Positions 16,033-25,500 of a stretch of 64,000 nucleotides of DNA are shown here, one piece after another. The translations under genes and the position numbers were made by a program. The stretch spans positions 247,593 through 311,592 of the forward strand of contig NZ_OBEK01000004.1 in assembly GCF_900215625.1 (NCBI RefSeq), read 5' to 3'. Source of the stretch: Terribacillus aidingensis. GTDB lineage: Bacteria > Bacillota > Bacilli > Bacillales > Amphibacillaceae. Below the pieces are notes generated by a model. That model was not told where the DNA came from. It was given only the letters and a program-made list of their open reading frames with translations, and searched no databases. The first letter of the stretch is position 1. Each line of letters opens with the position of its first letter.

Positions 16033-17247
16033 TTAGTTCAATGTTCCGATCAATACCGTAGCGATTAAAATGGAACACGTCGTGACGGTAGTAAATCCGC
16101 CCATGAGCATCGGTGTTACAATCTCGTTCATAATTGCTTCTCGTTCTTCTTTTGTTTCTCCTACTTCGCGGCTGATTTCTTCACAAAGAATGTAATCTGC
16201 AGGAAATCCGAAGAGTGCGGTAAGTGCAACGGGCATGCCAAGATATTTACCCACTCCAAGCAATTTAGAGGCAAGCAGTCCTCCTAAGGTGACGCCTGCT
16301 GTTCCTAATGCGCAAATGAGCAGGATTTCAGGGATATAACTAACCAAGGCAGCTGGTGTAACATCGTCCATGGAGGATATGACAATAAAGATAACGGCAA
16401 TCATGGCAAATCCCGTCGCATTTGCTTTTTCCATAGTCTTCGGCGGATAGAAGCCTATGTAAGCCCCAATAACACCAATAATTAAACAGAAGATGGTGTA
16501 GTTGACACCAGTAAGTGCATCAAGCACAACGGCGATACCACTTCCCAAATAAAGCTGCAGGATAAGAATAAGAGATGTTTGATATTTTTTCGGCAAAAGT
16601 AATTTCCGTTCATTCTGCGCTTTGGTCAATGTATTCGGACGCACTTCAGCAGCTGCTTCTTTTTCAAGAGCGGCACTGCTGTGAAGACGCGATTGTACTT
16701 GCTGTTTGACAGAAAGTGCATGTCGCTTTAAAAAGAAAGATGCGAGCGGAATCCCAAACAGCTTATGGATGCTGAGTACTAATGCAGGAATAATGACTAA
16801 GCTGGATAACCCTAGTTCTGTCAGCTTCTCACTTGTAACAAGATAGGCTACAATTCCGCCTACAACAGGACCAGCACCAGCAACTGCTGTCTGGTAATCA
16901 AAAAACAGCGGAACGACTGCTAAAACGAACAGTACAGCGGTGAGGGAACCGGCCAAAGCGATAAGAATCGGTTTAAGCTGTCCTCTGATCAATGAAAAAG
17001 GGACAAGCGTTCCCAGATGGACGATAAACGGAGCGACAATCAAAGAACCGAATGCCGTCACAACAGAATCTGACATAAGTCCGTTCGGAATAATTCCGGT
17101 CCAGAGCAGGCAGATATAAAGCAGCAAGGCCGCCAGCAGCATAGGAATACGTGCTTTGGTCCAGATAGAGATGAGTTCTCCTAAACCTAATACAGCAATC
17201 AATAAAAGCGTAATCATGACAGGGTTGCTACTAATCTCACTCCACAT
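16033..17247 (-). CDS. Polytopic membrane transporter, family uncertain
   Basis: A 404-residue protein with about ten hydrophobic helices split into two halves by a charged cytoplasmic loop (about residues 170-220). Glycine-rich turns (VAGAGPVVGGIVAYL and GGLLASKLLGVGKYLGMP) resemble those of sodium-coupled transporters, but I cannot name the family. The ATG follows GGAGAGCG closely. It is the first gene of an operon with the M20 dipeptidase, which suggests a peptide or amino acid substrate. Near-consensus TTGACA and TATAAT lie upstream on the minus strand. Confidence 0.7.
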   Translation of the reverse strand: MWSEISSNPVMITLLLIAVLGLGELISIWTKARIPMLLAALLLYICLLWTGIIPNGLMSDSVVTAFGSLIVAPFIVHLGTLVPFSLIRGQLKPILIALAGSLTAVLFVLAVVPLFFDYQTAVAGAGPVVGGIVAYLVTSEKLTELGLSSLVIIPALVLSIHKLFGIPLASFFLKRHALSVKQQVQSRLHSSAALEKEAAAEVRPNTLTKAQNERKLLLPKKYQTSLILILQLYLGSGIAVVLDALTGVNYTIFCLIIGVIGAYIGFYPPKTMEKANATGFAMIAVIFIVISSMDDVTPAALVSYIPEILLICALGTAGVTLGGLLASKLLGVGKYLGMPVALTALFGFPADYILCEEISREVGETKEEREAIMNEIVTPMLMGGFTTVTTCSILIATVLIGTLN

Positions 17248-17289
17248 AGGCGCTCTCCTTCATCGTACATAATAAGAATATTAATAAAA

Positions 17290-17316
17290 ATTATACTATA
17301 TTCAGAAAATTGTCAA
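17290..17316 (-). promoter_or_regulatory. Probable promoter of the transporter-dipeptidase operon
   Basis: Minus strand TTGACA (17316-17311) and TATAAT (17295-17290), both perfect, with a short 15-base spacer. The start codon is 43 bases downstream. Confidence 0.6.
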
Positions 17317-17339
17317 CATAATATACAATTAAATATCCT

Positions 17340-17990
17340 TATAGAAGCTAGGCTGGAAGGAGACTTTTTGTATAATCAGCACAGTTACCAGAGAATCGAA
17401 GAGAAATATGGGGATTATGCAAGCCTTTACGCTGCCGTCTGCCACGAAGGAAAACAAGCAGGTTCTTTGTGAATTGATTCTGTAGGAGAACGGGAAGTGG
17501 ACAAAATTATTTGCCGTCATCATCATGTTCTTTGAAGCTATTTTGACGATTATGCAGCTGCCTGAAGGGGGGCTTTTATGCAGGAATGTATATTGGACTT
17601 TTTCTTGCGGCAGAAAAATATTTAATCGTTTGGAATCTAATGGAAAGAAACACGCTTCTGGGCGCAGCCGGATGCTCTTTGTGTTTCTGTTTCTAGTGTG
17701 GGGAACGATGTATACGTTGCAGGACTGGGCTAGATGCAGCGGGGAGGAATTTGTACTGGCTATCTTTGATCTACCTGATGAGAAGCTAAAGGAGACTGCA
17801 GAAGCGGTTCGCCAGTCTTATATATGGACCTTGCCTATTCTCAGGCAGCGGCCAACATTAACGGTGAGCATTGGCTTCTATAGCGCACCTATAACGGTTT
17901 ATGAACCGCTATCCTACTTTCTTGGACAAGCTGATGAAGCTATATATGAAACAAAGCGTGCCGGACAAAATACAGTCAAGCTCAAAAGAG
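17340..17990 (+). pseudogene. Wrecked GGDEF (diguanylate cyclase) gene
   Basis: Several fragments of a cyclic-di-GMP synthase-like protein are scattered over 650 bases in different frames. From 17369 a frame reads LYNQHSYQRIEEKYGDYA, like the start of a GGDEF domain, then stops. From about 17490 hydrophobic segments follow, needing a frameshift at the G-run near 17568-17573 to continue (FYAGMYIGLFLAAEKYL). From about 17730 comes the C-terminal half of a GGDEF domain: RCSGEEFVLAIFDL (degenerate active-site motif SGEEF), LTVSIG, and ADEAIYETKRAGQNTV. The middle of the domain is missing. The gene cannot make an active enzyme. Confidence 0.75.
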
Positions 17991-18021
17991 CTAAGCGGAT
18001 CATATGCTTAGCTCTTCTTCT
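17980..18021. terminator. Bidirectional terminator
   Basis: Perfect eleven-pair stem AAGAGCTAAGC/GCTTAGCTCTT with a nine-base loop that contains the LysR stop codon (18000-18002, minus). CTTCTTCTTT follows on plus; CTTTTGAG on minus. Confidence 0.75.
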
Positions 18022-18950
18022 TTGTACATCACTTTTGCATAGCGCTGCAATTCCTGTTTCAATTGGCCAATGGCCTCTTGAAAAGGACCGCCTTCCCGAT
18101 ACTCAAAACAGATAGAGGCTGTGAGATTGATATCTTCTATAGGTGTGATCGCAATATTAGCCATTCTGGGGAAATTCATATGGTAAAGAATAGACCGAGG
18201 TAACGTCGTAAAACCATACCCGCTTTCGACAAAAGCAAGCATATTCTGTACGTCATCTACCATCTGGTAATCGGGTTCCTGCAATTTGCTGAGTACGGAA
18301 CTGACCTTCTCCAAATTGTTTGTCAGCGCTGCGTGCTCGAAGACAATGAATTTTTTATCGAGCTTGCTGGCATTTGCGAGTTTGCCATCCAGGAGTGGAA
18401 CGTCATTCTTATGACAAAGGAAAACCACTTCATCTTGAAGAAGATGCTCACATAAAAAAGGCGTTTTCGCTAAGTTCTCGAAATGAATGGAAAAGTGAAT
18501 GCTATCGTACTCCAATAATTTCTTCAATACGTTGGTGGGCCTTGTAATAAACTTAAACGTAATATGCGGAAAATGAGTCTGCATAAACGGGATAATAACA
18601 TGGTTGAATACAGGCGCCAGCCAGATGTTGATTCCAATGCGAAGCTCGTTTTTACTGTCGGCGATGCTGCTGAGCAGCTGATAGCTGATCTTATTGTCTC
18701 CAGTTAGTGCGAACGCAGCATCCTGCAATTCTCCTAACAGTTCAACTGCATAAGGAAGGAAGAAGTGTCCTTCTTCGGTAAGTTCAATGCCGCCCCAACT
18801 CCGGTTTAATAAAATAAAGTCAAGTTCTTCCTCCAGTTTCCGAATCCTTGTACTTAAAGTTGGCTGCGTAATATGTAAAGCTTTTGATGCTTTGGATATA
18901 CTTTTATTAGCGACAACTGCTAAAAATGACTCCAAACCGTCAATATTCAT
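18000..18950 (-). CDS. LysR family transcriptional regulator
   Basis: A 316-residue regulator. The N-terminal helix-turn-helix (residues 3-60, with ISKASKALHITQPTLSTRIR) is canonical, followed by a linker helix and a periplasmic-binding-protein-like effector domain ending near residue 300. The ATG follows TAGGAG by about nine bases. It faces the GGDEF remnant tail to tail and is divergent from the RluA gene (180 bases between starts). Its targets are unknown; the transporter-dipeptidase operon nearby is one candidate. Confidence 0.88.
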   Translation of the reverse strand: MNIDGLESFLAVVANKSISKASKALHITQPTLSTRIRKLEEELDFILLNRSWGGIELTEEGHFFLPYAVELLGELQDAAFALTGDNKISYQLLSSIADSKNELRIGINIWLAPVFNHVIIPFMQTHFPHITFKFITRPTNVLKKLLEYDSIHFSIHFENLAKTPFLCEHLLQDEVVFLCHKNDVPLLDGKLANASKLDKKFIVFEHAALTNNLEKVSSVLSKLQEPDYQMVDDVQNMLAFVESGYGFTTLPRSILYHMNFPRMANIAITPIEDINLTASICFEYREGGPFQEAIGQLKQELQRYAKVMYKEEELSI

Positions 18951-19130
18951 TGTTCTTCACTCCTACCGTTCTGTCGAGTCCATCTTATATTTTTTTAGGA
19001 AAAAAGTATAGTTATTTCTATAATCTTCCTGCAGCTATTTGGAGCAAAGCTTGTGTTTCCTTCCAATAACAATTATGATGAAAAGATGCAGCAATGATAC
19101 CATGTGAAATGGTACAGAAAGGATTCAACT

Positions 19131-20033
19131 ATGAAAAATAAACGACCGCGTACTCGTGGGTTCGAGCCTGCGAAGCCGAAAGAATATAATGTAACAGAAG
19201 CGGAAGAGCTATTGCCTTTTTTGATTAAAGTAGTAAATAAAAGCCGCAACTCCGTTAAATCTATCTTATCAAGAGGACAGGTAGCCATTGACGGCCGTGT
19301 TTCTACACAGTTTAACGACAAACTTCAGCCGGGCCAGAAGGTAACCATCCGGACAGATATGGTAACTGAAGCCCCGCCAATGTCAGGTATTACAATTCTT
19401 CATGAAGATGATGCCATTATTGTTATTGAAAAAGCTTCCGGATTGCTTTCTATAGCTTCCGATAATGAAAAGTCGAATACAGCTTATCGTCAGCTGTCTG
19501 ATTATGTTAAAGCACAGCACAGTGACAATAAGATTTTTGTCGTTCACCGGCTAGACCGGGATACATCTGGCGTTATGGTTTTTGCCAGATCGGAAGAAAT
19601 CAAACAAAAAATGCAGCAAGAATGGACAACTACAAAAGAGCGAGCGTATGTAGCGCTTGTTGAAGGAAATGTGTCCAAGCCAGAAGGCACCATTACCTCA
19701 TGGCTGAAGGAAACGAGCACGCATAAGATGTTTTCCAGCAAGTACGAGAATGATGGACAAAAGGCAATTACGCATTACAAAGTTGTGCAAGGAAATAACA
19801 ACTTTACACTAATGGAACTCAGTCTGGACACAGGACGGAAAAACCAAATTCGTGTCCACATGCATGACATCGGACACCCAATTGCTGGAGATCGAAAATA
19901 TGGAGCGGGAGACCGCTCGATTAAACGGCTTTGCCTGCACGCGCGCAAGCTGAACTTCAGCCATCCAGTTACGGGACTAGCGCTTCGGTTTGTGACGGAC
20001 ATTCCCAATCTATTCAAATCTAAATCAAGATAA
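19131..20033 (+). CDS. RluA family pseudouridine synthase
   Basis: A 300-residue RNA modification enzyme. It has an N-terminal S4 RNA-binding domain (about residues 18-80, LPFLIKVVNKSRNSVKSILS) and a catalytic domain with the family motif VHRLDRDTSGVMVFA, whose first aspartate after R-L attacks the uracil. The C-terminal KNQIRVHMHDIGHPIAGD is also typical. It isomerises uridines in 23S rRNA or tRNA. I choose the ATG at 19131, seven bases after AGAAAGGA, over a GTG at 19104. Confidence 0.88.
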   Translation: MKNKRPRTRGFEPAKPKEYNVTEAEELLPFLIKVVNKSRNSVKSILSRGQVAIDGRVSTQFNDKLQPGQKVTIRTDMVTEAPPMSGITILHEDDAIIVIEKASGLLSIASDNEKSNTAYRQLSDYVKAQHSDNKIFVVHRLDRDTSGVMVFARSEEIKQKMQQEWTTTKERAYVALVEGNVSKPEGTITSWLKETSTHKMFSSKYENDGQKAITHYKVVQGNNNFTLMELSLDTGRKNQIRVHMHDIGHPIAGDRKYGAGDRSIKRLCLHARKLNFSHPVTGLALRFVTDIPNLFKSKSR

Positions 20034-20034
20034 G

Positions 20035-20064
20035 AAAAAGCAGAGCAGATTGCTCTGCTTTTTT
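20035..20064 (+). terminator. Terminator of the RluA-type gene
   Basis: Stem AAAAAGCAGAGCA/TGCTCTGCTTTTT with a three-base loop and a T-run. Confidence 0.85.
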
Positions 20065-20078
20065 CTATGCTCATCATA

Positions 20079-20414
20079 CTAGTCATTATCTGCTTCTTTT
20101 AACTTTTTCTCCGTTAAAGCAAAGACCAAGCTCCACATTACAATTACCCAAAGCAGTTCAATGAACAAATAGTACTCATTTTTATAAGGAAAAAAGCGAG
20201 TTGCAATCATAATCAGACCGCCAATAAATCCATTCGCTATTCCTGCAAATAACATCATTTTAGCTGCATACACTTGCGAAATCTCCCACAGCTTTCGATT
20301 CTTCATCGAACGTTTTGTCCGATAACCAAAGACTTTATTTATATGATCATGTGCGGAAGCTCTAAGCATAAAACTGCCGATTATCGCTCCTATTCCGCAA
20401 ATGAGAATTAACAT
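20079..20414 (-). CDS. SdpI-like/DUF3784-type membrane protein
   Basis: A 111-residue membrane protein with three hydrophobic helices (about residues 1-18, 50-70 and 82-102). The segment FGYRTKRSMKN just after the first helix, followed by W-x-x-x-Q-x-Y-A, is the hallmark of the SdpI/YhfL family, in which SdpI gives immunity to a killing peptide. No toxin gene is seen next to it, so an immunity role is not supported here. The ATG follows GAGGTG. Confidence 0.65.
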   Translation of the reverse strand: MLILICGIGAIIGSFMLRASAHDHINKVFGYRTKRSMKNRKLWEISQVYAAKMMLFAGIANGFIGGLIMIATRFFPYKNEYYLFIELLWVIVMWSLVFALTEKKLKEADND

Positions 20415-20499
20415 ACGTCACCTCAATTCATATTAAAAAAGGATCACTTATAGTATAAAAAGATTTTATACCTATTGCCAGCAACTTCCATATCCCTTA

Positions 20500-20520
20500 C
20501 TATATCCATAAATGATATAT
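20500..20520. promoter_or_regulatory. Operator-like dyad before padR
   Basis: TATATC-CATAAAT-GATATA is a perfect 6-7-6 inverted repeat ending 26 bases before the padR start. Its size and place suit autorepression by PadR. A related TATC...GGATA half-site follows at 20518-20532. Confidence 0.5.
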
Positions 20521-20545
20521 CAAAAACGGATATAAAGGAGAACAT

Positions 20546-20878
20546 ATGGCAAAGGGAAAATCCTTAGAAGAGTTAACGGACCCTGTTTTCTATATATTAA
20601 TAGCTCTTGTCGAGCCCAGGCACGGGTATGCAATCATGCAATATGTGAAGGAAGAAACACAAGGAACGTTCAAGATAGGACCGGCGACGCTTTATACCAT
20701 TATCAAGAAGTTATTAGGTGCAGGACTAATTGAAGCAGAACCGGAAAGCGACCCTAGGCGGAAAACGTATGCCGCGACAGCTGCCGGTATAACCAAGCTG
20801 GAAGAAGAAGTAGAGAGGCGAAAGCGAATGGTCGACTTAGGTATGTGTGTACTGCAGGCGAAAGGGAGGAAAAAATAA
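20546..20878 (+). CDS. PadR family transcriptional regulator
   Basis: A 110-residue winged-helix repressor. The pattern DPVFYILIALVEPRHGYAIMQ, then GPATLYTIIKKLLGAGLI and DPRRKTYAAT, is standard for PadR. The short C-terminal helix should mediate dimerisation. Members usually control a neighbouring membrane or stress gene and respond to phenolics, drugs or envelope signals. The ATG follows AAAGGAG. Its stop overlaps the start of the DUF2812 gene (TAATG), so the three-gene unit padR-DUF2812-M50 is translationally coupled. Confidence 0.9.
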   Translation: MAKGKSLEELTDPVFYILIALVEPRHGYAIMQYVKEETQGTFKIGPATLYTIIKKLLGAGLIEAEPESDPRRKTYAATAAGITKLEEEVERRKRMVDLGMCVLQAKGRKK

Positions 20879-21408
20879 TGAGGCAGAAAAAGTATGTGTC
20901 CTCTGGCGGACTAGCTTTCAGTGAGAAACAAGATATGCGCAAGCTTTCCAAGCAGGCAGCGAAGGGCTGGCATTTACAAGATTTTTCCTTTATGGGTTAC
21001 CGGCTCGTTCGAGGAGAGCCCAAGCAAGTACAATACATGATTGACTATCGTACGCTGGACGCAGCGGAAGAGCAAGAGTATATAGGAATGTTTGATGAAT
21101 CGGGATGGACACTCGTTTGCAATTCTTATGGGATGTATATTTTTGAAGCTTCGATAGATACTGCGCCAATTTATACCGATGCAGATACGAAACAGGATAA
21201 ATTGAAGCGCGCTAGCTCTTTTATACCAAAGTCAGCATTGATATGGACGATGCTTACTGTCATCGCATATTTGATTATGGATCCTGCTGATAGCTGGATA
21301 GCGACAATCATATGCACGATACTTCTCATACTTGCGATCTGTAGTGTTGCTATGACACTTGCTTTCTATTATCGCACCATTAAGCTGATTCGGAAGGGTG
21401 ACGATTAA
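20878..21408 (+). CDS. DUF2812 domain membrane protein
   Basis: A 176-residue protein. Residues 8 to about 90 are the DUF2812 domain (FSEKQDMRKLSKQAAKGWHL, then YMIDYRTL and GWTLVCNSYGMYIF); two membrane helices follow at about 120-137 and 143-163. DUF2812 proteins commonly lie beside PadR regulators, but their function is not known. The ATG overlaps the padR stop (TAATG) and is preceded by AAGGGAGG. The stop in turn overlaps the M50 gene start. Confidence 0.85.
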   Translation: MRQKKYVSSGGLAFSEKQDMRKLSKQAAKGWHLQDFSFMGYRLVRGEPKQVQYMIDYRTLDAAEEQEYIGMFDESGWTLVCNSYGMYIFEASIDTAPIYTDADTKQDKLKRASSFIPKSALIWTMLTVIAYLIMDPADSWIATIICTILLILAICSVAMTLAFYYRTIKLIRKGDD

Positions 21409-22481
21409 TGTTGAGAAGACCACTCTTCGGATCTATTTTGGCAGTTTGCCTGCTGGCAGGGGCATGCTTCCTGCTTCCCAATCTGCAGGCGGATATTTAC
21501 TTAATGATTCAGCTCGGCATTGCGGCTTTTTGGGCAATCGCACTGCATGAATTGGGTCATGTTATAGGCGGTAAGCTGATGGGCATGGATTTTGGATATT
21601 TTGTTGTTGGTCCGTTTCATATTGGAAAAGGACGAAAAGGAATAAGGGTGCGGGAAAACCGTAGTTGGGGTTTGGTTGGCGGTGTAGCTTTAATGCTGCC
21701 TGCTCCAAGCAGGACGGAAGAGAGACACAGAAAAGACTTAGCAATGATGACGATTAGCGGACCGGTAATGAGTTTGTCGCTCAGCTTACTTACACTGGCA
21801 ATCTGGCAGCTTACGGAAATTGATTTCTTCAGGACTTGCAGTTTATTTCATGGCGTTATTCTTCTGGCTACCATTCTGCCGCTGCCAAACGGTGCGTTTC
21901 AAACTGATGGGGCTGCCTTTTATCATATACTTAGAAAAACGAAAATAGGAATATGCAAGATTCAATCTGCTAAGTTGATGGGCGAAATGTATGGTTCAAA
22001 GCGTCCCGCGCAATGGTCGGCTTCCATGTATAAGGAGTGCCGAAAGAAAATGGAGAATACAGCTGAACTGAAAGATATTTTTGTGGAAGTAATGTTTGTG
22101 TTCTATATCGAAGCTGATAAGGAAGGGATAAAGCCAGCAATTGAACGATTGTTTAAGCAATTTGAGATCAAGCCCAATAAACAGCTGTCTGTTTATTATG
22201 GACCATTTTTAGAATGGCGAATGCTGGCTGATGCGCTGAGCGCTTCTGTAAATGAGGAGAAGCTTCAGCAGTATGCTGCGGGTGTATCAAGCCTGAGTGA
22301 GGGGACGTACAGCCGGATGCAAGCGATGCTGGCATGTTCAAAGCATAAGGAAGCACTGGCGTATACAAAAGAAGCTTTTAAAGCGTATGAAACAGTAAGA
22401 GGATTCGGCGTTTTAGAGCGAGAATGGACTCGAATGCTTGCTAACAGGATTCGAAAATCAGCTGAACAAGCTGTTTCATAA
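21408..22481 (+). CDS. M50-type intramembrane metalloprotease-like protein
   Basis: A 357-residue protein. Hydrophobic helices occur at about residues 8-27, 31-55, 110-130 and 140-160. The zinc motif HELGH is in the second helix (about residues 47-51), and a second M50-like motif, PLPNGAFQTDG, provides the aspartate ligand at about residue 170. The remaining 180 residues are soluble and helical, unlike classic site-2 proteases, which carry PDZ domains. It starts in the overlap TAATG with the DUF2812 gene. A PadR-controlled membrane protease acting on a membrane or regulatory protein is my inference. Confidence 0.75.
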   Translation: MLRRPLFGSILAVCLLAGACFLLPNLQADIYLMIQLGIAAFWAIALHELGHVIGGKLMGMDFGYFVVGPFHIGKGRKGIRVRENRSWGLVGGVALMLPAPSRTEERHRKDLAMMTISGPVMSLSLSLLTLAIWQLTEIDFFRTCSLFHGVILLATILPLPNGAFQTDGAAFYHILRKTKIGICKIQSAKLMGEMYGSKRPAQWSASMYKECRKKMENTAELKDIFVEVMFVFYIEADKEGIKPAIERLFKQFEIKPNKQLSVYYGPFLEWRMLADALSASVNEEKLQQYAAGVSSLSEGTYSRMQAMLACSKHKEALAYTKEAFKAYETVRGFGVLEREWTRMLANRIRKSAEQAVS

Positions 22482-22482
22482 C

Positions 22483-22512
22483 AAAAAAGCTTCCCCATGG
22501 GGAAGCTTTTTT
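22483..22512. terminator. Bidirectional terminator
   Basis: AAAAAAGCTTCCCC/GGGGAAGCTTTTTT, a perfect stem with a two-base centre, serving both the M50 gene (plus) and the rhamnosidase gene (minus). Confidence 0.92.
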
Positions 22513-22513
22513 G

Positions 22514-25500
22514 TTATGGCATAGTAGATTGGAACGTGTAGCTGCCGGCATCTGCCGTGAAAGTAATTTCTCCGTTTTCATGTTTTTTAAAGTTAATACC
22601 GACTGCTTTATGAATCGGTTTGTTATTTATACGTACTGATTTTGTATCCTTAGCAGGAATTGTGATCGTCGCTGTTGTATTCGCTGGAATGACAGCATCA
22701 TAGCGGAAAGATTGTTCATTCACTTTCCAGCTGCTTTCTATGCGGCCATACATGGAATCCACATGTCCTTTCGCCCAAGTCATGACTTGATCAGGATCTG
22801 GTGTTGGTTCGAGATAGAAGTGCTTGAATCCTGGATGCTCTGGATCGCGTTTGATACCTAAAGACTCTTTGTACATCCATGCTCCAACTGCTCCAAACGA
22901 ATAGTGGTTAAAGGAATTCATACTATTGTTGCCGCCGAAGCCGTTTTCCTCTGTATAAGAGTTTAGCCGCTCCCATATTGTAGTCGCACCATTTTCAACC
23001 GAGTATAGCCAGGAAGGATAGGAGGTCTGCTGCAGCAGACGATAAGCAGTATCATCATGACCATGATCTGAAAGTGCTTGGCTGATTGCCGCCGTTCCAA
23101 TAAAACCTGTCATAAGTGAATACGCTGGACGTTTCTTGCCATCATCATCGGTATTTGTTCGTTCTACAGCAGCAACTAGATGATCAGCTGCAGCCGAGGC
23201 GTTGCTTTCGTTTAGTACGTTTAAAGCGAGTGGTACCGCATAGGAAGCCTGGCTGTCTGAAACAGAGCCGTCTGATTTCAACGTTTTCTTTGTTCCTGGA
23301 TCGATGAACTTGTCGTTAAAGTAATTTTTACGCTCCTCATAGCGGTCCCAAAACTGAGCAGCATCATCGTCATGGCCAAGAATCTCTGCGGTTTTGGCCA
23401 TAATCTCTAAATCATATACATGGTAAGCAGACCATAAGAATACGTTCTCTGTCTTACTGTTTTCCGGGCTTAACCAGTCTCCTAAGGGCCCTTCATTAAT
23501 CAACCCTGTGGATGGGTTTACTTTTGTATCAAGATAGTCGACATATTGTTTCATTGAATTGTAATGTTCTTGTAGAACCGTTTCATCGCCGTATTGCTGA
23601 TACGCATGCCAAGGTACGGTCAATCCTGCGCTTCCCCATAGGATACCGCCAAAGCCTGGGCCGATTGGGGTAACGTCGGAATAGCGGCCATTATCACGCT
23701 GAAGGTCACGATTGGCAAGATTATGCCTGCGCAGGAACTGATTGACGTTATCCATGTAAGTGGCTGTTTCCGAGAATACAGAAATATCACCATTCCAGCC
23801 CATTCGCTCGTTACGTGCTGGTGTATCGGTTGGAATAGAGAGGAAGTTTCCTCGCATGCTCCATGTGATATTCTCCCAAAGTTTATTTACTGTGGGATTA
23901 GAAGTTTCATAGCTCGAATCCAGATCATGAATAGAACTAATGACCAGCCCTTTTACATCTTTAAGCGCCGGCGCTTTTTCCACTCCTGTAATCTCAATAT
24001 AGCGATAGCCATGGAAGGTAAATCGCGGCTGGATTGTCTGCTTGCCATTCTTGGTTATATACGTATCTTGCACCAAGGCAGCTCGTAAATTCTCTTGCAT
24101 AAGCATCCCGCTGTTCTCGCCAGACGCTTCATTATCTGGATAAAGCATTTCCGCGTAACGAAGCGTGATTTTTTTACCAGCTTTTTGTTTTTTCAGTTTG
24201 ACTTGTGGTACGCCAACCATATTTTGGCCCATATCATAAACATACACACCAGGGCGGACTTCTTCCATGCTTTTAGCTGTTAACGTTTCAACAATCTTGG
24301 CATTGTCTCCGACTTGTCCGGTAATCTGCATATCACTGTAATCGAGGTTAGCAGCAGTTGTTGTGTCATCTACTGGCACTTCAACGGCATTCTTCCAACC
24401 TTTTGTCTTAAATCCAGCTTTACTCCAGTTTTTTATCTCTTTATTCGCATCATACACTTCCCCTTGGAAAAAGCTGCCGTACACAAGTGGTCCTTCTGTT
24501 GTATATTTCCAGTCAGGATTTGTCGTGATGGTGTCTGTCGTACCGTCTTCATATGTGATGACTAGTTTTGCCAGTAAAGAGTTGCGATCGCCGAAGTAAT
24601 TCCAATTGTCGGTCGTGAAGGTACTGGCTCCGCTCCACCATCCTTCACCGAGCATAGCTCCGAAGGCATTGTTTTTCCCAGCCTTTAATTGATCTGTAAC
24701 ATCATATGTTTGATACATTTGTGTTTTGTTGTACTGTGTCAGTCCTGGATTAAAATAATCATCACCAACACGTTTACCATTTAGATAAAGTTCGTAGATT
24801 CCTCTTGCTGTTGCATACAACTTTGCATCTTGAATCTTCTTCTTTTCGGTACGGAATTCAGTTCGCAGCAATGGCGTTGATTTATCGCTGGGATCTGCAA
24901 CAGAAATAACGCCGTGTTTTCCGCCGGCAACTTGGTAGGTGCCGGATTTAATTGTTACACCATCTGATTCCGCAAATATACTAGAATTACTTTCTGCCTC
25001 TATTTTCTCTTCAAAGAGCGTATTGGATGGCTTGCGGTAATTGGTAACTTTTAAATCACGGAAGGTTGCTTGTTGTTTTTCAGCCAAAGAAAATCCAATT
25101 TCAGATAACATTGGAAATGCGATGTAATTGCCTCCAGAGCCGACAGGGTTTATATTAAAACCATTTTCAGGCGTAATGCGATTCTCGCCATCCAGGAAGA
25201 TATGGAAGATGCCTGAGTTCCCCCAAAGCGATATGTCATGTGCTGCGTACTTGTTCGTATGGTCAATCAAATCTCTCGGAATGACCAATTCAGTTAGCGG
25301 TTTGTCAGGGTTATCATTCGGTTCATAACCAGCGCGATAAATTGCCAGCTTGGCATTCCCTTTATTTTTCTTTACTTCGCTAATATCCAGCTCGAATTCT
25401 ACATAACTTTTGTTCTTCTCATTTTCGAGATTGTAAATATTTTTGTTCTTATCCATTAAACGAGGGTCATTGGCGCCGAGGATAAAGCTGGCTTTAGTAG

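Noticed and set aside
20079-20414. SdpI-like gene as an immunity gene of a cannibalism system
   Set aside because: No sdpA/B/C-like toxin or SdpR-like regulator lies beside it; the adjacent PadR unit is on the opposite strand with its own promoter.
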